Assembly: GCF_017874235.1 (NCBI RefSeq)
Contig: NZ_JAGGLC010000005.1
Span: 186,001 to 250,000, forward strand
Length of the DNA: 64,000 bases
Direction of reading: 5' to 3'
Source: Halolamina salifodinae
GTDB taxonomy: Archaea > Halobacteriota > Halobacteria > Halobacteriales > Haloferacaceae
Part shown: positions 42,609-50,832 of the stretch, piece after piece
Position numbering within the stretch: position 1 is the first letter of the stretch
Layout: each line of letters starts with the position of its first letter
Notes under the pieces: generated by a model
Seen by the model: the letters and a program-made list of their open reading frames with translations, nothing else
Told to the model about the DNA's origin: nothing
Databases searched by the model: none
Made by a program: the position numbers and the translations under genes

Positions 42609-43520
42609 ATGGAGAGCTACCGGACGCTGCTCGTCGACGCGTTCACCACGGAGCCGTTGACGGGCAACGCCGCCGGGGTGGTGCCCGACGCCGACGGCCT
42701 GAGCGAAGAGCAGATGCAGGCGATCGCCCGCGAGCTATCGGTCTCCGAGACGGCCTTCCTCATGTCCTCGACGGAGGCCGACCGAAAGGTCCGCTACTTC
42801 TCGCCGACACAGGAGGTCGACCTCTGCGGCCACGCGACTATCGCCGCCCACGGCGCGCTGTTCGACGACGGCGCCATCGACGCCGGCACCTACACCCTCG
42901 AAACGCCAGTGGGCGTGCTGGATATCGAGGTCACCGAGACCGGTGCGGTCTGGATGACCCAGAACGCCCCGCAGATCTTCGAGGTCGACCTCGACTACGA
43001 CGCCGCGGGCGCGGCGCTGGGGATCGACCCCGACGCGTTCCGCGACGTGGGCGCCGACCTCCCGCCGGCGTACGCCTCGACCGGCCTCCCGTTCCTGATG
43101 CTCCCGGTGAACTTCCTCGAGCATCTCTCGGGGGTGGATCCGGACATACCCGCCGTCGAAGAACTGGCCGAGAAGCACGACTGCGCCGGCGTCTACGTCT
43201 TTACCTTCGATGCCGTCGGCCGGAGTCAGGACTCGACGCTTCACGGCCGTGCGTTCGTTCCCGGCCTCGGCATCGACGAGGACCCCGTGACCGGAACCGC
43301 ATCCGGTGCCTGCGGTGCGTATCTGGACCATTTCGCGGCGTTCGACGACGAGTTTCCCGAACGGATGACGTTCGAACAGGGCCACTTCATGGACCGCCCG
43401 GGCTACGTCGGCGTGCGCGTCGACGGCCGGACGGTGCAGGTCGGCGGCGACGCGGTGGTGTCGCTGGACGGGTCGCTGACGGTTCCGGAGTTCGAGGAAG
43501 ACGAGATCATCGAAGCGTAA
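42609..43520 (+). CDS. PhzF-family isomerase/epimerase
   Basis: 303 residues with the diaminopimelate-epimerase-like double fold of PhzF. LVDAFTTEPLTGNAAGVV is at the N-terminus. The catalytic Glu lies in SVSETAFL. Also present are VDLCGHATIAAHGAL and VTGTASGACGAYL. Known members isomerise small metabolites; this one's substrate is unknown. The stop codon is directly followed by the hairpin-module element. Confidence 0.88.
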   Translation: MESYRTLLVDAFTTEPLTGNAAGVVPDADGLSEEQMQAIARELSVSETAFLMSSTEADRKVRYFSPTQEVDLCGHATIAAHGALFDDGAIDAGTYTLETPVGVLDIEVTETGAVWMTQNAPQIFEVDLDYDAAGAALGIDPDAFRDVGADLPPAYASTGLPFLMLPVNFLEHLSGVDPDIPAVEELAEKHDCAGVYVFTFDAVGRSQDSTLHGRAFVPGLGIDEDPVTGTASGACGAYLDHFAAFDDEFPERMTFEQGHFMDRPGYVGVRVDGRTVQVGGDAVVSLDGSLTVPEFEEDEIIEA

Positions 43521-43521
43521 C

Positions 43522-43700
43522 CAGTCACGTCGACGAGAGCCGCCGGCTCTCGTCTGCCAACCAGAAATTTCCGATTTCTGGTGACGTTGCCGGGAATCGC
43601 AGATTCCCGGCTGCCAGCCGGACGTAGTCCGGCGACGGCGCGTGACCAGCCGGCGACATCGTGTCGCCGGCACGGAGCCCATGCCGTGGCTGTGTGTAGG
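43522..43700 (+). repeat. Five-hairpin modular repeat downstream of phzF-like gene
   Basis: Begins right after the stop with CCAGTCACGTC. Perfect hairpins: 43532-43554 (10 bp, loop GCC), 43561-43581 (8 bp, loop TTCCG), 43589-43611 (10 bp, loop GCA), 43617-43633 (7 bp, loop GTA) and 43649-43671 (9 bp, loop ATCGT). It closes with the tail CGGAGCCCATGCCGTGGCTG. The remaining bases to 43744 show nothing else. This is the fullest copy of the family. Confidence 0.9.
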
Positions 43701-43744
43701 TCAACGACGACGAGCGACCTGCCGGAACGACGCGACGACGTTTC

Positions 43745-43915
43745 TCAGGGCAGTTCCTTCCACTCCTCACCACAGTCCGGGCAGATCCGGACCGTGTACA
43801 CCTCGTCTGGCGGGTTCTCCGTCCCGAGGGTCTGTTCACACTCGGCACAGTTGAGCCGTTCGTAGGTGTCCTTCTCGAGTTCGCCGCTCCGGAGGCCCTT
43901 GCGAGTGCTCTGCAT
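43745..43915 (-). CDS. HVO_0758-like small zinc-finger protein
   Basis: 56 residues: MQSTRKGLRSGELEKDTYERLNCAEC and onward, with two CxxC knuckles (CAEC, CPDC). It matches a conserved haloarchaeal zinc-finger family (HVO_0758 type) of small proteins with unknown function. TATA-like TTTTAAGC lies about 25 bases upstream of the ATG at 43915. Confidence 0.85.
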   Translation of the reverse strand: MQSTRKGLRSGELEKDTYERLNCAECEQTLGTENPPDEVYTVRICPDCGEEWKELP

Positions 43916-43995
43916 ACGCACCGCTTGGGCGGCGATGCTTAAAAGGCCCCGCACGGATTCGGAACCCTTGAACACACCCCCGGCCAAGCCGGTCC

Positions 43996-45204
43996 GTGTC
44001 TCGCTCTCGGCTGTTCGGTGCGCTCTGTGGGCAGGTGTTCCTCGTCAACTTCGCGCGGGTGGTGATGGCGCCGCTGGTCAGCGTGTTCATGCTGGCGTTC
44101 GGCGTCGGGGAAGCGAAAGCCGGGTTCGTCGCGACGGCGGTCTGGATCGGCAGCGCCGCGCCGCGGATCCCGACCGGCTACCTCCTGACACGAGTGAATC
44201 GGCTCCCGGTCCTCCTCTCGGCGGGGCTGATCCTCGCCGTCGGCGCCGCCAGCGCCGCCGTCGCGAGCAGCCTCCCGCTGTTGATCCTCGGCGCCGGGCT
44301 ATCGGGGCTGGCCTCCGGCCTCTACTTCGTCACCGGCAACACGTTCGTCAGCGAACTGTTCCCCTCCCGGGTCGGCCGGATGCTGGGCATCCACGGCACG
44401 GCAAGCCAGTTGGCCGCCGTCACCGCGGCGCCGGTCGTCACCCTCGCTATCGGCACGAGCGTCGACTGGACGCCGGTGCTGACGGCGCTCGGCCTCCCCG
44501 TCGACGAGCCGTGGCGGCTGGTGTTCGTCGCCCTCTCGCTCGCCGGGGTGACCATCACCGCCGTGACGTTCGTGCTCTCGCGGGGCGTCGAACTCCCCGA
44601 CGCCGGCGCGAAAGATCGGGAGCTGCTCGGTGCCGCCCGTGCGGAGTACCCGACGATCCTGCTCGGCGTCGCCGTGATGGGGACGCTCGGCTTCGCGTGG
44701 CAGGGGATGTTCAACTTCTACCAACTGTTCATGGAGTCCCGCGGGATGTCGCCGGGGCTGGCCCGGAACTCCCTGACGCTCGTCTTCGCCACCGGCGTGC
44801 CCGCATTCACGATCAGCGGCTGGCTGGCCGACCGACTCCCCCGAACGAAGTATCTGCTGGGGATCGCTGGCTCCTTCGTCGTCGTCGTCCTCACGCTGAC
44901 GGTCGTCTCCGGAACGGCCGCACTGCTCGCGGTCTCGGCCGTGCTGGGCTACACCGTCCACAGCCTGTTCCCGGCGATGGACACGTTCCTGCTCGACTCC
45001 TTCCCCGACCACAACCGCGGGAGCGCCTACGCCGTCTACAGCGGCACGATGATGGTCGCCCAAGCCCCCGGCTCGTGGGTGATGGGGTCGCTGGCGGAGG
45101 CCGGCGTCCCCTACGTGACTGCCTACCGGGGGCTCGCGCTGCTGGTCGGAGTGATGGTGGTCGGCATGTTCGCGCTCGAGCGCACCGGTCGGCTGCCGAA
45201 CTGA
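43996..45204 (+). CDS. MFS transporter
   Basis: 402 residues with about 12 transmembrane helices, in two six-helix halves joined by RGVELPDAGAKDRELLGAARAEYP. The motif between helices 2 and 3 (GYLLTRVNRLPVLL) and between helices 8 and 9 (GWLADRLPRTKYLL) are the MFS G-x-x-x-D/R-x-x-x-R/K loops. The substrate is unknown. The start is GTG. It is followed 55 bases later by the DHQ synthase II gene. Confidence 0.85.
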   Translation: MSRSRLFGALCGQVFLVNFARVVMAPLVSVFMLAFGVGEAKAGFVATAVWIGSAAPRIPTGYLLTRVNRLPVLLSAGLILAVGAASAAVASSLPLLILGAGLSGLASGLYFVTGNTFVSELFPSRVGRMLGIHGTASQLAAVTAAPVVTLAIGTSVDWTPVLTALGLPVDEPWRLVFVALSLAGVTITAVTFVLSRGVELPDAGAKDRELLGAARAEYPTILLGVAVMGTLGFAWQGMFNFYQLFMESRGMSPGLARNSLTLVFATGVPAFTISGWLADRLPRTKYLLGIAGSFVVVVLTLTVVSGTAALLAVSAVLGYTVHSLFPAMDTFLLDSFPDHNRGSAYAVYSGTMMVAQAPGSWVMGSLAEAGVPYVTAYRGLALLVGVMVVGMFALERTGRLPN

Positions 45205-45259
45205 TCTCCCGCCCACACCATCCGCCACGTTCAAGCCACCTGCCCCAGAGAGTTCGGCC

Positions 45260-46441
45260 ATGACGCGTTCGGTTTGGTTGAAAGCCGACGACACCGTCGG
45301 CGACTGGGAAGCACGGAAGCAACGGATCACCGCGGGGCTCGAGGCCGGCGTCGACTGGGTGCTGGTCGACGAGGCCGACGTGGGTCGCGTGCGCGAACTC
45401 GGTAGCCTCAACATCGCCGCGTTCAGAGGGAGCGGCGAGCGCGACGAGGAGATTCTCGACGCCAGTCAGGACACCGAACCGGACATCTACGTCGTCGGGA
45501 AGGAGGGCGAGGGCGACGGCACCGTCGATCTCCCCTCGGATTTCTCCGGGTCGGCGGACCTCACGACGCTGCGCCGCTCGGACGACCGCGCGCAGGCGTC
45601 GTACGTCCGTGTGTTCGACGAGGACTACGAGGAGTTCGCGGGGGCCGCCGCCCGCGACGCCGAGTACACCATCGTCGCCACCGAGGACTGGGACATCATC
45701 CCGCTGGAGAACCTGATCGCTCGCGTCGGCGAGGAGACGAACCTCGTGGCCGGCGTCGAGGACGCCGACGCCGCCGCCACGGCGTTCGAGACGCTCGAGA
45801 TCGGCGTCGACGACGTCCTGCTCGACACCGACGACCCGGACGTGATCCGCCAGACGGTCGAGGTGCGCGACCGCAGCGAGCGCGAGCGCCTGGACCTGCG
45901 CTACGCCGAAATCCAGCAGGTCGAGGAGACCGGCGGCGCCGACCGGGTCTGCATCGACACCGGGTCGCTGCTGGAGGACGACGAGGGGATGCTCGTCGGG
46001 TCGCTCTCCCGCGGACTCTTTTTCGTCCACGGCGAGACCGCCGACTCGCCGTACGTCGCCTCCCGGCCGTTCCGCGTCAATGCTGGCGCGGTCCACGCCT
46101 ACGTCCGCACGCCCGAGGGCGAGACGAAATACCTCGCTGAACTCCAGTCGGGCGACCGCGTGCAGGTCGCCGACACCGCAGGTCACACTCGTGAGGCCAT
46201 CGTCGGCCGCGTGAAAATCGAGAAGCGCCCGATGTTCCGGGTGCAGGCCGAGGTGGAGGTCGACGGCGAGGTCGACGTGGTCGAGACGCTGCTCCAGAAC
46301 GCCGAGACGGTGAAGGTGCCGACCAAGGAGGGTCGGACGGCGGTGACGGATCTGGAGGCCGGCGACGAGGTGCTGATGTACTACGAGGAGGGCGGGCGCC
46401 ACTTCGGCGAGAAGGTCGAGGAGAGCATCATCGAGAAGTAA
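45260..46441 (+). CDS. Archaeal 3-dehydroquinate synthase (DHQS II)
   Basis: 393 residues: MTRSVWLKADDTVGDWEARKQRIT, the central IVATEDWDIIPLENLIA, VGSLSRGLFFVHGET and the C-terminal AGAVHAYVRTPEGETKYLAEL beta region. This is the archaeal enzyme (AroB' / MJ1249 type) that converts 2-amino-3,7-dideoxy-D-threo-hept-6-ulosonate to 3-dehydroquinate with NAD+, replacing bacterial AroB. It belongs with aroD in this window. Confidence 0.92.
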   Translation: MTRSVWLKADDTVGDWEARKQRITAGLEAGVDWVLVDEADVGRVRELGSLNIAAFRGSGERDEEILDASQDTEPDIYVVGKEGEGDGTVDLPSDFSGSADLTTLRRSDDRAQASYVRVFDEDYEEFAGAAARDAEYTIVATEDWDIIPLENLIARVGEETNLVAGVEDADAAATAFETLEIGVDDVLLDTDDPDVIRQTVEVRDRSERERLDLRYAEIQQVEETGGADRVCIDTGSLLEDDEGMLVGSLSRGLFFVHGETADSPYVASRPFRVNAGAVHAYVRTPEGETKYLAELQSGDRVQVADTAGHTREAIVGRVKIEKRPMFRVQAEVEVDGEVDVVETLLQNAETVKVPTKEGRTAVTDLEAGDEVLMYYEEGGRHFGEKVEESIIEK

Positions 46442-46514
46442 GCCAACCACGGCTGGCGACCTGCCGCGACGAGCGAAAAAGGACGATACCGCCGATCGGT
46501 GGTTTTCTGGCCGC

Positions 46515-46703
46515 TTACGACTCGATAGTCACGTCGTCGCCGCTGCCGACGCCGACGATGCGCTCGATCCGTTCTCGCGGGAAGCAGTGTCGTTCGGTCT
46601 CCCCGTCCTCCGGGGTTACCCGTGCGATCACCCACTCGTCGTGGACCTCGGCGTGTGTCGCCGAGAGGCTCTCCGTCTTGTCGACGAAGTCGATGACTGC
46701 CAT
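46515..46703 (-). CDS. Small all-beta protein, unknown function
   Basis: 62 residues: MAVIDFVDKTESLSATHAEVHDEWVIARVTPEDGETERHCFPRERIERIVGVGSGDDVTIES (read in pieces). It is predicted mostly beta, with a VGSGDDVTI end that could be a small barrel. Its upstream region leads toward the tRNA-associated duplication. Confidence 0.55.
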   Translation of the reverse strand: MAVIDFVDKTESLSATHAEVHDEWVIARVTPEDGETERHCFPRERIERIVGVGSGDDVTIES

Positions 46704-46789
46704 ACAGTGGATTCTGTTCGGGCAGATAGATAGAGTTTATCGCCGAATCGGCGTCGGCGGCGCCGACGCTCCTCGTTCGTTGTCGACGC

Positions 46790-46816
46790 GAAAACGCCAG
46801 GACTGGGATTTGAACC
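46790..46816. repeat. Partial tRNA-Ser 3' end copy (att-like direct repeat, left)
   Basis: 27 bases identical to 46942-46968, which cover the last part of the tRNA-Ser gene (T-loop to acceptor) plus five flanking bases. The rest of the tRNA is absent here. A truncated tRNA 3' end beside the intact gene is the usual scar of tyrosine-recombinase integration. Only 125 bases separate the two copies, so an element, if any, is gone. Confidence 0.8.
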
Positions 46817-46890
46817 GATGGCGAGACGGTCCGGTCGCCTCGCGTTGCTCGGCGACGGGCTGCGACTCGCGTGTTCAAATCCGACAGCCG

Positions 46891-46945
46891 TTTCCGCAGT
46901 CGGTTCGCTCGTCGCGTCGCTCCTCACTCACGTTGACTGCGGAAA
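46891..46945 (-). terminator. Long-armed inverted repeat just 3' of tRNA-Ser
   Basis: Perfect 11-bp arms TTTCCGCAGTC (46891-46901) and GACTGCGGAAA (46935-46945) around 33 bases, starting one base after the tRNA 3' end on the tRNA strand. The hairpin would form in the trailer. It may terminate transcription or be part of the former attachment region. Confidence 0.5.
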
Positions 46946-46946
46946 A

Positions 46947-47028
46947 CGCCAGGACTGGGATTTGAACCCAGAATCCCATAAGGGAACACGCTTTCCAGGC
47001 GTGCGCCTTACCGTTCGGCCATCCTGGC
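46947..47028 (-). tRNA. tRNA-Ser (anticodon GGA)
   Basis: 82 bases read on the minus strand. The acceptor stem GCCAGGA/TCCTGGC has discriminator G. The D-arm is GCC...GGC. The anticodon stem is CACGC/GCGTG with loop CTGGAAA (anticodon GGA). The long variable arm is TCCCTTATGGGA (class II), and the T-arm is CTGGG-TTCAAAT-CCCAG. No intron; CCA is not encoded. It decodes UCC/UCU. Confidence 0.95.
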
Positions 47029-47055
47029 TCAGCCGAACGTACCGCCCTGTCGGGG

Positions 47056-47262
47056 TTAAGTCCTTCCTTTCGACCGGAGTCGATGCTCCGTCACGTACGC
47101 CGTTGCGGCCGTGAGCGCGGCAACGACGACCGCGACGGCGCCGATGGCCGGGAGCGAGACGGGCAGCGGGGCGACCAGTAGCTGGTAGCCCTGCGCCGCC
47201 GTGAGGAAGGCGAGCAGCCCCACCGTCCCCCACAGCAGCGCCGACTTCGCGCGGGGCCTCAC
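47056..47262 (-). CDS. Small two-helix membrane protein
   Basis: 68 residues with two hydrophobic segments (LLWGTVGLLAFLTAAQGYQLL; LPAIGAVAVVVAALTAATAYV) and a basic C-terminus. GTG start overlapping the stop of the RidA gene, so co-transcribed with it. Function unknown. Confidence 0.65.
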   Translation of the reverse strand: MRPRAKSALLWGTVGLLAFLTAAQGYQLLVAPLPVSLPAIGAVAVVVAALTAATAYVTEHRLRSKGRT

Positions 47263-47639
47263 TCCACGCTGACGACGGCCTCGATCTCGACGCCGACGCC
47301 CTTCGGAAGCGCGCCGGCCTGCACGGCGCTCCGGGCCGGCGGCTCGTCGTCGAAGAAGCTCGCGTAGGTCTCGTTCATCTCGTCGAAGTCGTCGATATCG
47401 GCCAGAAAGACCGTCGTCTTGAGCACGTCGTCCATCGACGCGCCGGCCTCCTCGACGATGGCCTGCAGGTTCGAGAGCGACTGCTCGGCCTGGGTCGCGA
47501 TGTCCGCGTCGTCAAGCAGTTCGCCGTCGGGCGTCATCGGGATCTGGCCCGCCGTGAACAGGGTCTCGCCGTTGGTCGTCGCCTGACTGTACGCGCCCAC
47601 CGCGCCGGGGGCGTCGTCGGTGCTGATGGTCTCTTTCAC
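47259..47639 (-). CDS. ridA: RidA-family reactive intermediate deaminase
   Basis: 126 residues with the YjgF/RidA signature: VGAYSQATTNGETLFTAGQIPM, the oligomer-site Arg in PPARSAVQAGALPKGVGVEIEAV, and the expected length. It hydrolyses 2-aminoacrylate and related enamines released by PLP enzymes. This fits the threonine deaminase gene 1.3 kb away. GTG start at 47639; TATA-like GGAATTAAG lies about 30 bases upstream. Confidence 0.88.
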   Translation of the reverse strand: MKETISTDDAPGAVGAYSQATTNGETLFTAGQIPMTPDGELLDDADIATQAEQSLSNLQAIVEEAGASMDDVLKTTVFLADIDDFDEMNETYASFFDDEPPARSAVQAGALPKGVGVEIEAVVSVE

Positions 47640-47721
47640 GCCCCCTGATGGCGGCGGATCCCCCTTAATTCCCACTACCACGGGGCGACGCTTCAAGTAC
47701 GAGGGCGCCCCAGCTGTGGGC

Positions 47722-48588
47722 GTGAAACGAACGCTCGTCCGAACCCTCCAGTTCGTGACCCTCGGCGCGGCAGCGCTGCTTGCGGTCGCGTTCCGGCGAG
47801 CCAAGAAGCGCGCCGAGGGCACCCCGCTCTCGCCGGTCACCGCCGACTGGTACGTCGGCCCGAACTTCGTCGAGCGCGAGGGACTGACGACCGGCGAGGA
47901 GCCAGCCGGTGAAGTCGCCGACGTGAGCCACTTCGCGGGCGAGGCGTTCGATCCCGACCGACTCCACCCCGAGGTGCGGCGCTTCTACGAGCGGACTGCC
48001 GACTACGAGATGCGCTACCGGGCGCAGTGGCACCGGCCGTTCCGGACCGGTGCCGCCGTCGCGAGCCGGTTCACCAGTCGGATCGAACAGCTGAATCTGC
48101 CCGCCCCGGGCGACGAGTCGTGGCACCGGCTGGAGAGCCAGTTTCTGGACATTGCTGAGCCGGGTTCCGTCGCCATCGACGACGACACCGTCGAGCCAGC
48201 CCGCGAGGACGTGCGCGCGTGGGTCCGCACCGACCCCGAGACGGGCGATGCGGTGTTCGTCGCGCTCTATGCGACCCATCACCGCGACGGCGACGGCTTC
48301 GTAAACATCTCCGTCCCCGTCCCCGCCGGCGGGGTCGACACCGTGTTGCGCCCGGAGAACCTCGCGGTCAGGGCCGACAACCGGACCGGGATCCGACTCA
48401 CGACCGAGGCGGCAGGTGACCCGAGGCTCTACCTCCGAACGCCGCTCGGGTCGGTTGAGGTGCCGGGCGGCCAGTCGTTCGAGGTGTGGCCCGTCGATGA
48501 GGACGAAATAGCGCTACGAGCCACCCACGAGATGTGGCTCCGCGGGGCGACGTTCCTCAACGTGGAGTACGAGATCCAGCGGGCCTAA
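47722..48588 (+). CDS. Haloarchaeal protein of unknown function with N-terminal membrane anchor
   Basis: 288 residues. Residues 3-22 (TLVRTLQFVTLGAAALLAVAF) form a signal-anchor helix. The remainder is soluble: a helical middle part (RRFYERTADYEMRYRAQWHRPFR) and a beta-rich C-terminal half (VRAWVRTDPETGDAVFVALYATHH ... LYLRTPLGSVEVPGGQSFEVWPV, in part). No family is recognised. The start GTG at 47722 (VKRTLV) fits TATA-like GCTTCAAGT near 47690. It is convergent with ilvA, overlapping by 4 bases. Confidence 0.65.
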   Translation: MKRTLVRTLQFVTLGAAALLAVAFRRAKKRAEGTPLSPVTADWYVGPNFVEREGLTTGEEPAGEVADVSHFAGEAFDPDRLHPEVRRFYERTADYEMRYRAQWHRPFRTGAAVASRFTSRIEQLNLPAPGDESWHRLESQFLDIAEPGSVAIDDDTVEPAREDVRAWVRTDPETGDAVFVALYATHHRDGDGFVNISVPVPAGGVDTVLRPENLAVRADNRTGIRLTTEAAGDPRLYLRTPLGSVEVPGGQSFEVWPVDEDEIALRATHEMWLRGATFLNVEYEIQRA

Positions 48589-49796
48589 ACGAGCATCTCG
48601 ACCTCGTACCCCCGGGCCTCGAGGCCGGCGATCAGTTCGTCGACGTGGTCGTGGCCGTGGGTCTCGATGTCGATCACGATTTCGGCGGCGTTCATCGCGA
48701 TATCCCGGGAGGTGCGGTCGTGCTGGACCGCGTAGATGTTGGCGTTGTGCTCGGCGACGATCTCGACCAGACGCTCCAGCGCGCCGGGGTTGTCCTTGAG
48801 CTCGGTCCGGATCTTGATGTAGCGGCCCATCTGGACCAGCCCCCGGACCACGACCGTCGTGAGGTCGTTCAGGTCGATGTTCCCGCCACAGAGCGCTGGC
48901 ACAATCGTCTCGCCCTCTTCGTAGTCGAACGCCTCGGCGAGCACCGCCGCCATCGGCACCGCGCCGGCGCCCTCGACCATCGTCTTCGAGCGCTCGAGCA
49001 GGTAGGTCAGCGCCAGCGCGATCTCGTTGTCCGAGACGGTCACCACCTCGTCGACGCGCTCCTGGATGATCTCCCAGGGCTTCTCGCCGACCGAGCGCGT
49101 GGCGATGCCGTCGGCGATGGTGTCGACGGCGTCGATCTCGTGGCGCTTCCCCTTCTCCAGCGAGTGCGCGACGCTCGAGGCCCCCTCGGCCTGCACGCCG
49201 ATGATGCGCACGTCGTCCAGTTTCTCCTTCAGCGCTGTGGCGATCCCGGAGATCAGCCCGCCGCCGCCGATGGGGATGACCACGGTGTCGACCTCGGGGC
49301 ACTGCTCGGCGATTTCGAGGCCGATCGTCCCCTGCCCGGCCATTACGTGCTCGTCGTCGAACGCGTGGACGTACGTCCGGTCCTCGAGTTCCTCGATCTC
49401 GTGGGCGCGGGCCTGCGCGTCGTTGTAGTCGGTGCCGAACAGCACTACCTCGCCGCCGTACCCCTCGGTCGCCTCGACCTTCGCGATGGGGGCGTGCTCG
49501 GGCATCACGATCTTGGCGTCGACGCCCTCCCGGGTCGCCGCGAGTGCGACGCCCTGGGCGTGGTTGCCCGCGCTGGCGGTGATGACGCCGGCCTCCTTCT
49601 CGGCGTCGGAGAGCGTGGCGATCCGGTTGGTCGCGCCCCGGATCTTGAACGATCCCGTGCGCTGGAAGTTCTCCAGTTTCGGGTACACCTCGGCGTCGGT
49701 CATGCGCGAGAAACTGTGGGAGTACTCCAGCGGGGTTTGACGGGCCACTGTCGAGACCCGGTCGCGGGCCGCTTCGACGTCGGCGAGCGAGAGCAT
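48585..49796 (-). CDS. ilvA: Threonine ammonia-lyase (deaminase) with ACT domain
   Basis: 403 residues. The PLP lysine is in GSFKIRGA. Also present are SAGNHAQGVALAA, the phosphate loop IPIGGGGLISG, VEGAGAVPMAAVL and the C-terminal cysteine-region LCGGNIDL. Residues 325-403 are an ACT-like regulatory domain (RYIKIRTELKDNPGALERLVEIVAE). It converts threonine to 2-oxobutanoate, the first step to isoleucine. The aminoacrylate/enamine intermediates are handled by RidA nearby. Confidence 0.92.
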   Translation of the reverse strand: MLSLADVEAARDRVSTVARQTPLEYSHSFSRMTDAEVYPKLENFQRTGSFKIRGATNRIATLSDAEKEAGVITASAGNHAQGVALAATREGVDAKIVMPEHAPIAKVEATEGYGGEVVLFGTDYNDAQARAHEIEELEDRTYVHAFDDEHVMAGQGTIGLEIAEQCPEVDTVVIPIGGGGLISGIATALKEKLDDVRIIGVQAEGASSVAHSLEKGKRHEIDAVDTIADGIATRSVGEKPWEIIQERVDEVVTVSDNEIALALTYLLERSKTMVEGAGAVPMAAVLAEAFDYEEGETIVPALCGGNIDLNDLTTVVVRGLVQMGRYIKIRTELKDNPGALERLVEIVAEHNANIYAVQHDRTSRDIAMNAAEIVIDIETHGHDHVDELIAGLEARGYEVEMLV

Positions 49797-49971
49797 ACCG
49801 GCGGAAATCCGTCGGCCGCGGCTAAGGAGTTTCGGTCAAAGGGGGAAAGGGGGAAACACGCGTCACCTGCGTGCACTCACGGCTTCGCCGTGCGAGGACA
49901 TAAGGGTACGCAGACCACGGTGAAAGTGAAGCTAGCGGGGAGACGGTTCCGGGGGACGGGCCCGGTAAACC

Positions 49972-50400
49972 TCACTGCGGGAGAACACGAACGTCGTTTT
50001 GCTGGAGGTACGCCCGGATCCGGGATCCGAACTCGTCGCCCCCAGGTGGTTTATCGTCCAGGACGGGCCAAGTCACCTCGTCACCGACGCCGAGGCGCAC
50101 GGGGTCGCCGACGTACACCGCTACCTCGTCGTCGATGTCGTCGCCCGCGCCCGCACCATCCACGGGGACCGAGACCCGGACGTAGAGACCTTCCTCCACG
50201 CCCTCGTAGGCGTCGAGCGCGTCGACGTCGTCGGTCCGGAGCAATCGCCCGCCAGTCTCCCCGCCGGGCGCGAGCGTCGGGTACTCCCCCTGCACGGGGT
50301 GGAGTCCCGAGAGCACCGCCGACCCGAGGAAGGCGTAGGAGTCGACCACCGACGCGACTCGCTCGGGTTCGGTGAGAGTGCCGTAGACGAACACGTCCAT
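49972..50400 (-). CDS. Gamma-glutamylcyclotransferase-like protein
   Basis: 142 residues beginning MDVFVYGTLTEPERVASVV: the VYGTLxxP motif of the GGCT/AIG2 fold. Further on come LYVRVSVPV and the Glu-containing DAYEGVEEGLYVR, where the catalytic acid is expected. Known members cleave gamma-glutamyl amino compounds; gamma-glutamylcysteine is abundant in haloarchaea, which fits. The gap to ilvA (49797-49971) holds only a CACGGC-TTC-GCCGTG hairpin. Confidence 0.8.
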   Translation of the reverse strand: MDVFVYGTLTEPERVASVVDSYAFLGSAVLSGLHPVQGEYPTLAPGGETGGRLLRTDDVDALDAYEGVEEGLYVRVSVPVDGAGAGDDIDDEVAVYVGDPVRLGVGDEVTWPVLDDKPPGGDEFGSRIRAYLQQNDVRVLPQ

Positions 50401-50832
50401 ACCGGCTGTTCGGCGCGCTGGGTTAAGAAGGAGTGGCCGGTTCTGGGACTGGACCGGAAGCGGCGCGAGACGCTCGCCGCTCCGTTGGCGAGCCAGCGCG
50501 AGGGATGAGCGACTGAGCGTAGCGAAGGAGCGAATCGGCTGGGGAGGATGTGGGCTGTGGGCGGGGCTGAAAGGGGCTGTTCGCTCGGCGAACCCGGAGG
50601 AAGCAAGGACCGCAGCCGAACGGAGTTCTCGCGAGCGGAGCGAGCGAGAGCACGGCAGAGCTTCGCTCTGGCGGAGTGAGGCGAGGACCGCAGCGACTCC
50701 CGGGAGCCGAGCGAACAGGGGCTTTCTCGGTGTTGCTGACCCATCGACCGACGAGAACGCCCACACAACGGACCCAGAGAGCAAAGAACCAACACCAGAA
50801 CCGCTTTCCGCGCACCCCGACCACCAACGACC
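50401..50832. other. Long gap with repeat fragment and GC-rich palindromes, no gene seen
   Basis: Between divergent genes. It carries a fragment (about 50527-50590, TCGGCTGGGGAGG) of the long mosaic repeat in reverse orientation to copies A-C. It also has several short palindromes with 3-base loops (GTTCGC-TCG-GCGAAC at 50580; CAGAGC-TTC-GCTCTG at 50656) and GAGCGGAGCGAGCGAG-type repeats. The frames crossing it have no family resemblance. Confidence 0.6.

Noticed and set aside
46817..46941. Second tRNA gene, because of a GTTCAAATCC T-loop-like string
   Set aside because: The flanking bases cannot form a T-stem or acceptor stem; only the partial duplicate of tRNA-Ser is supported.
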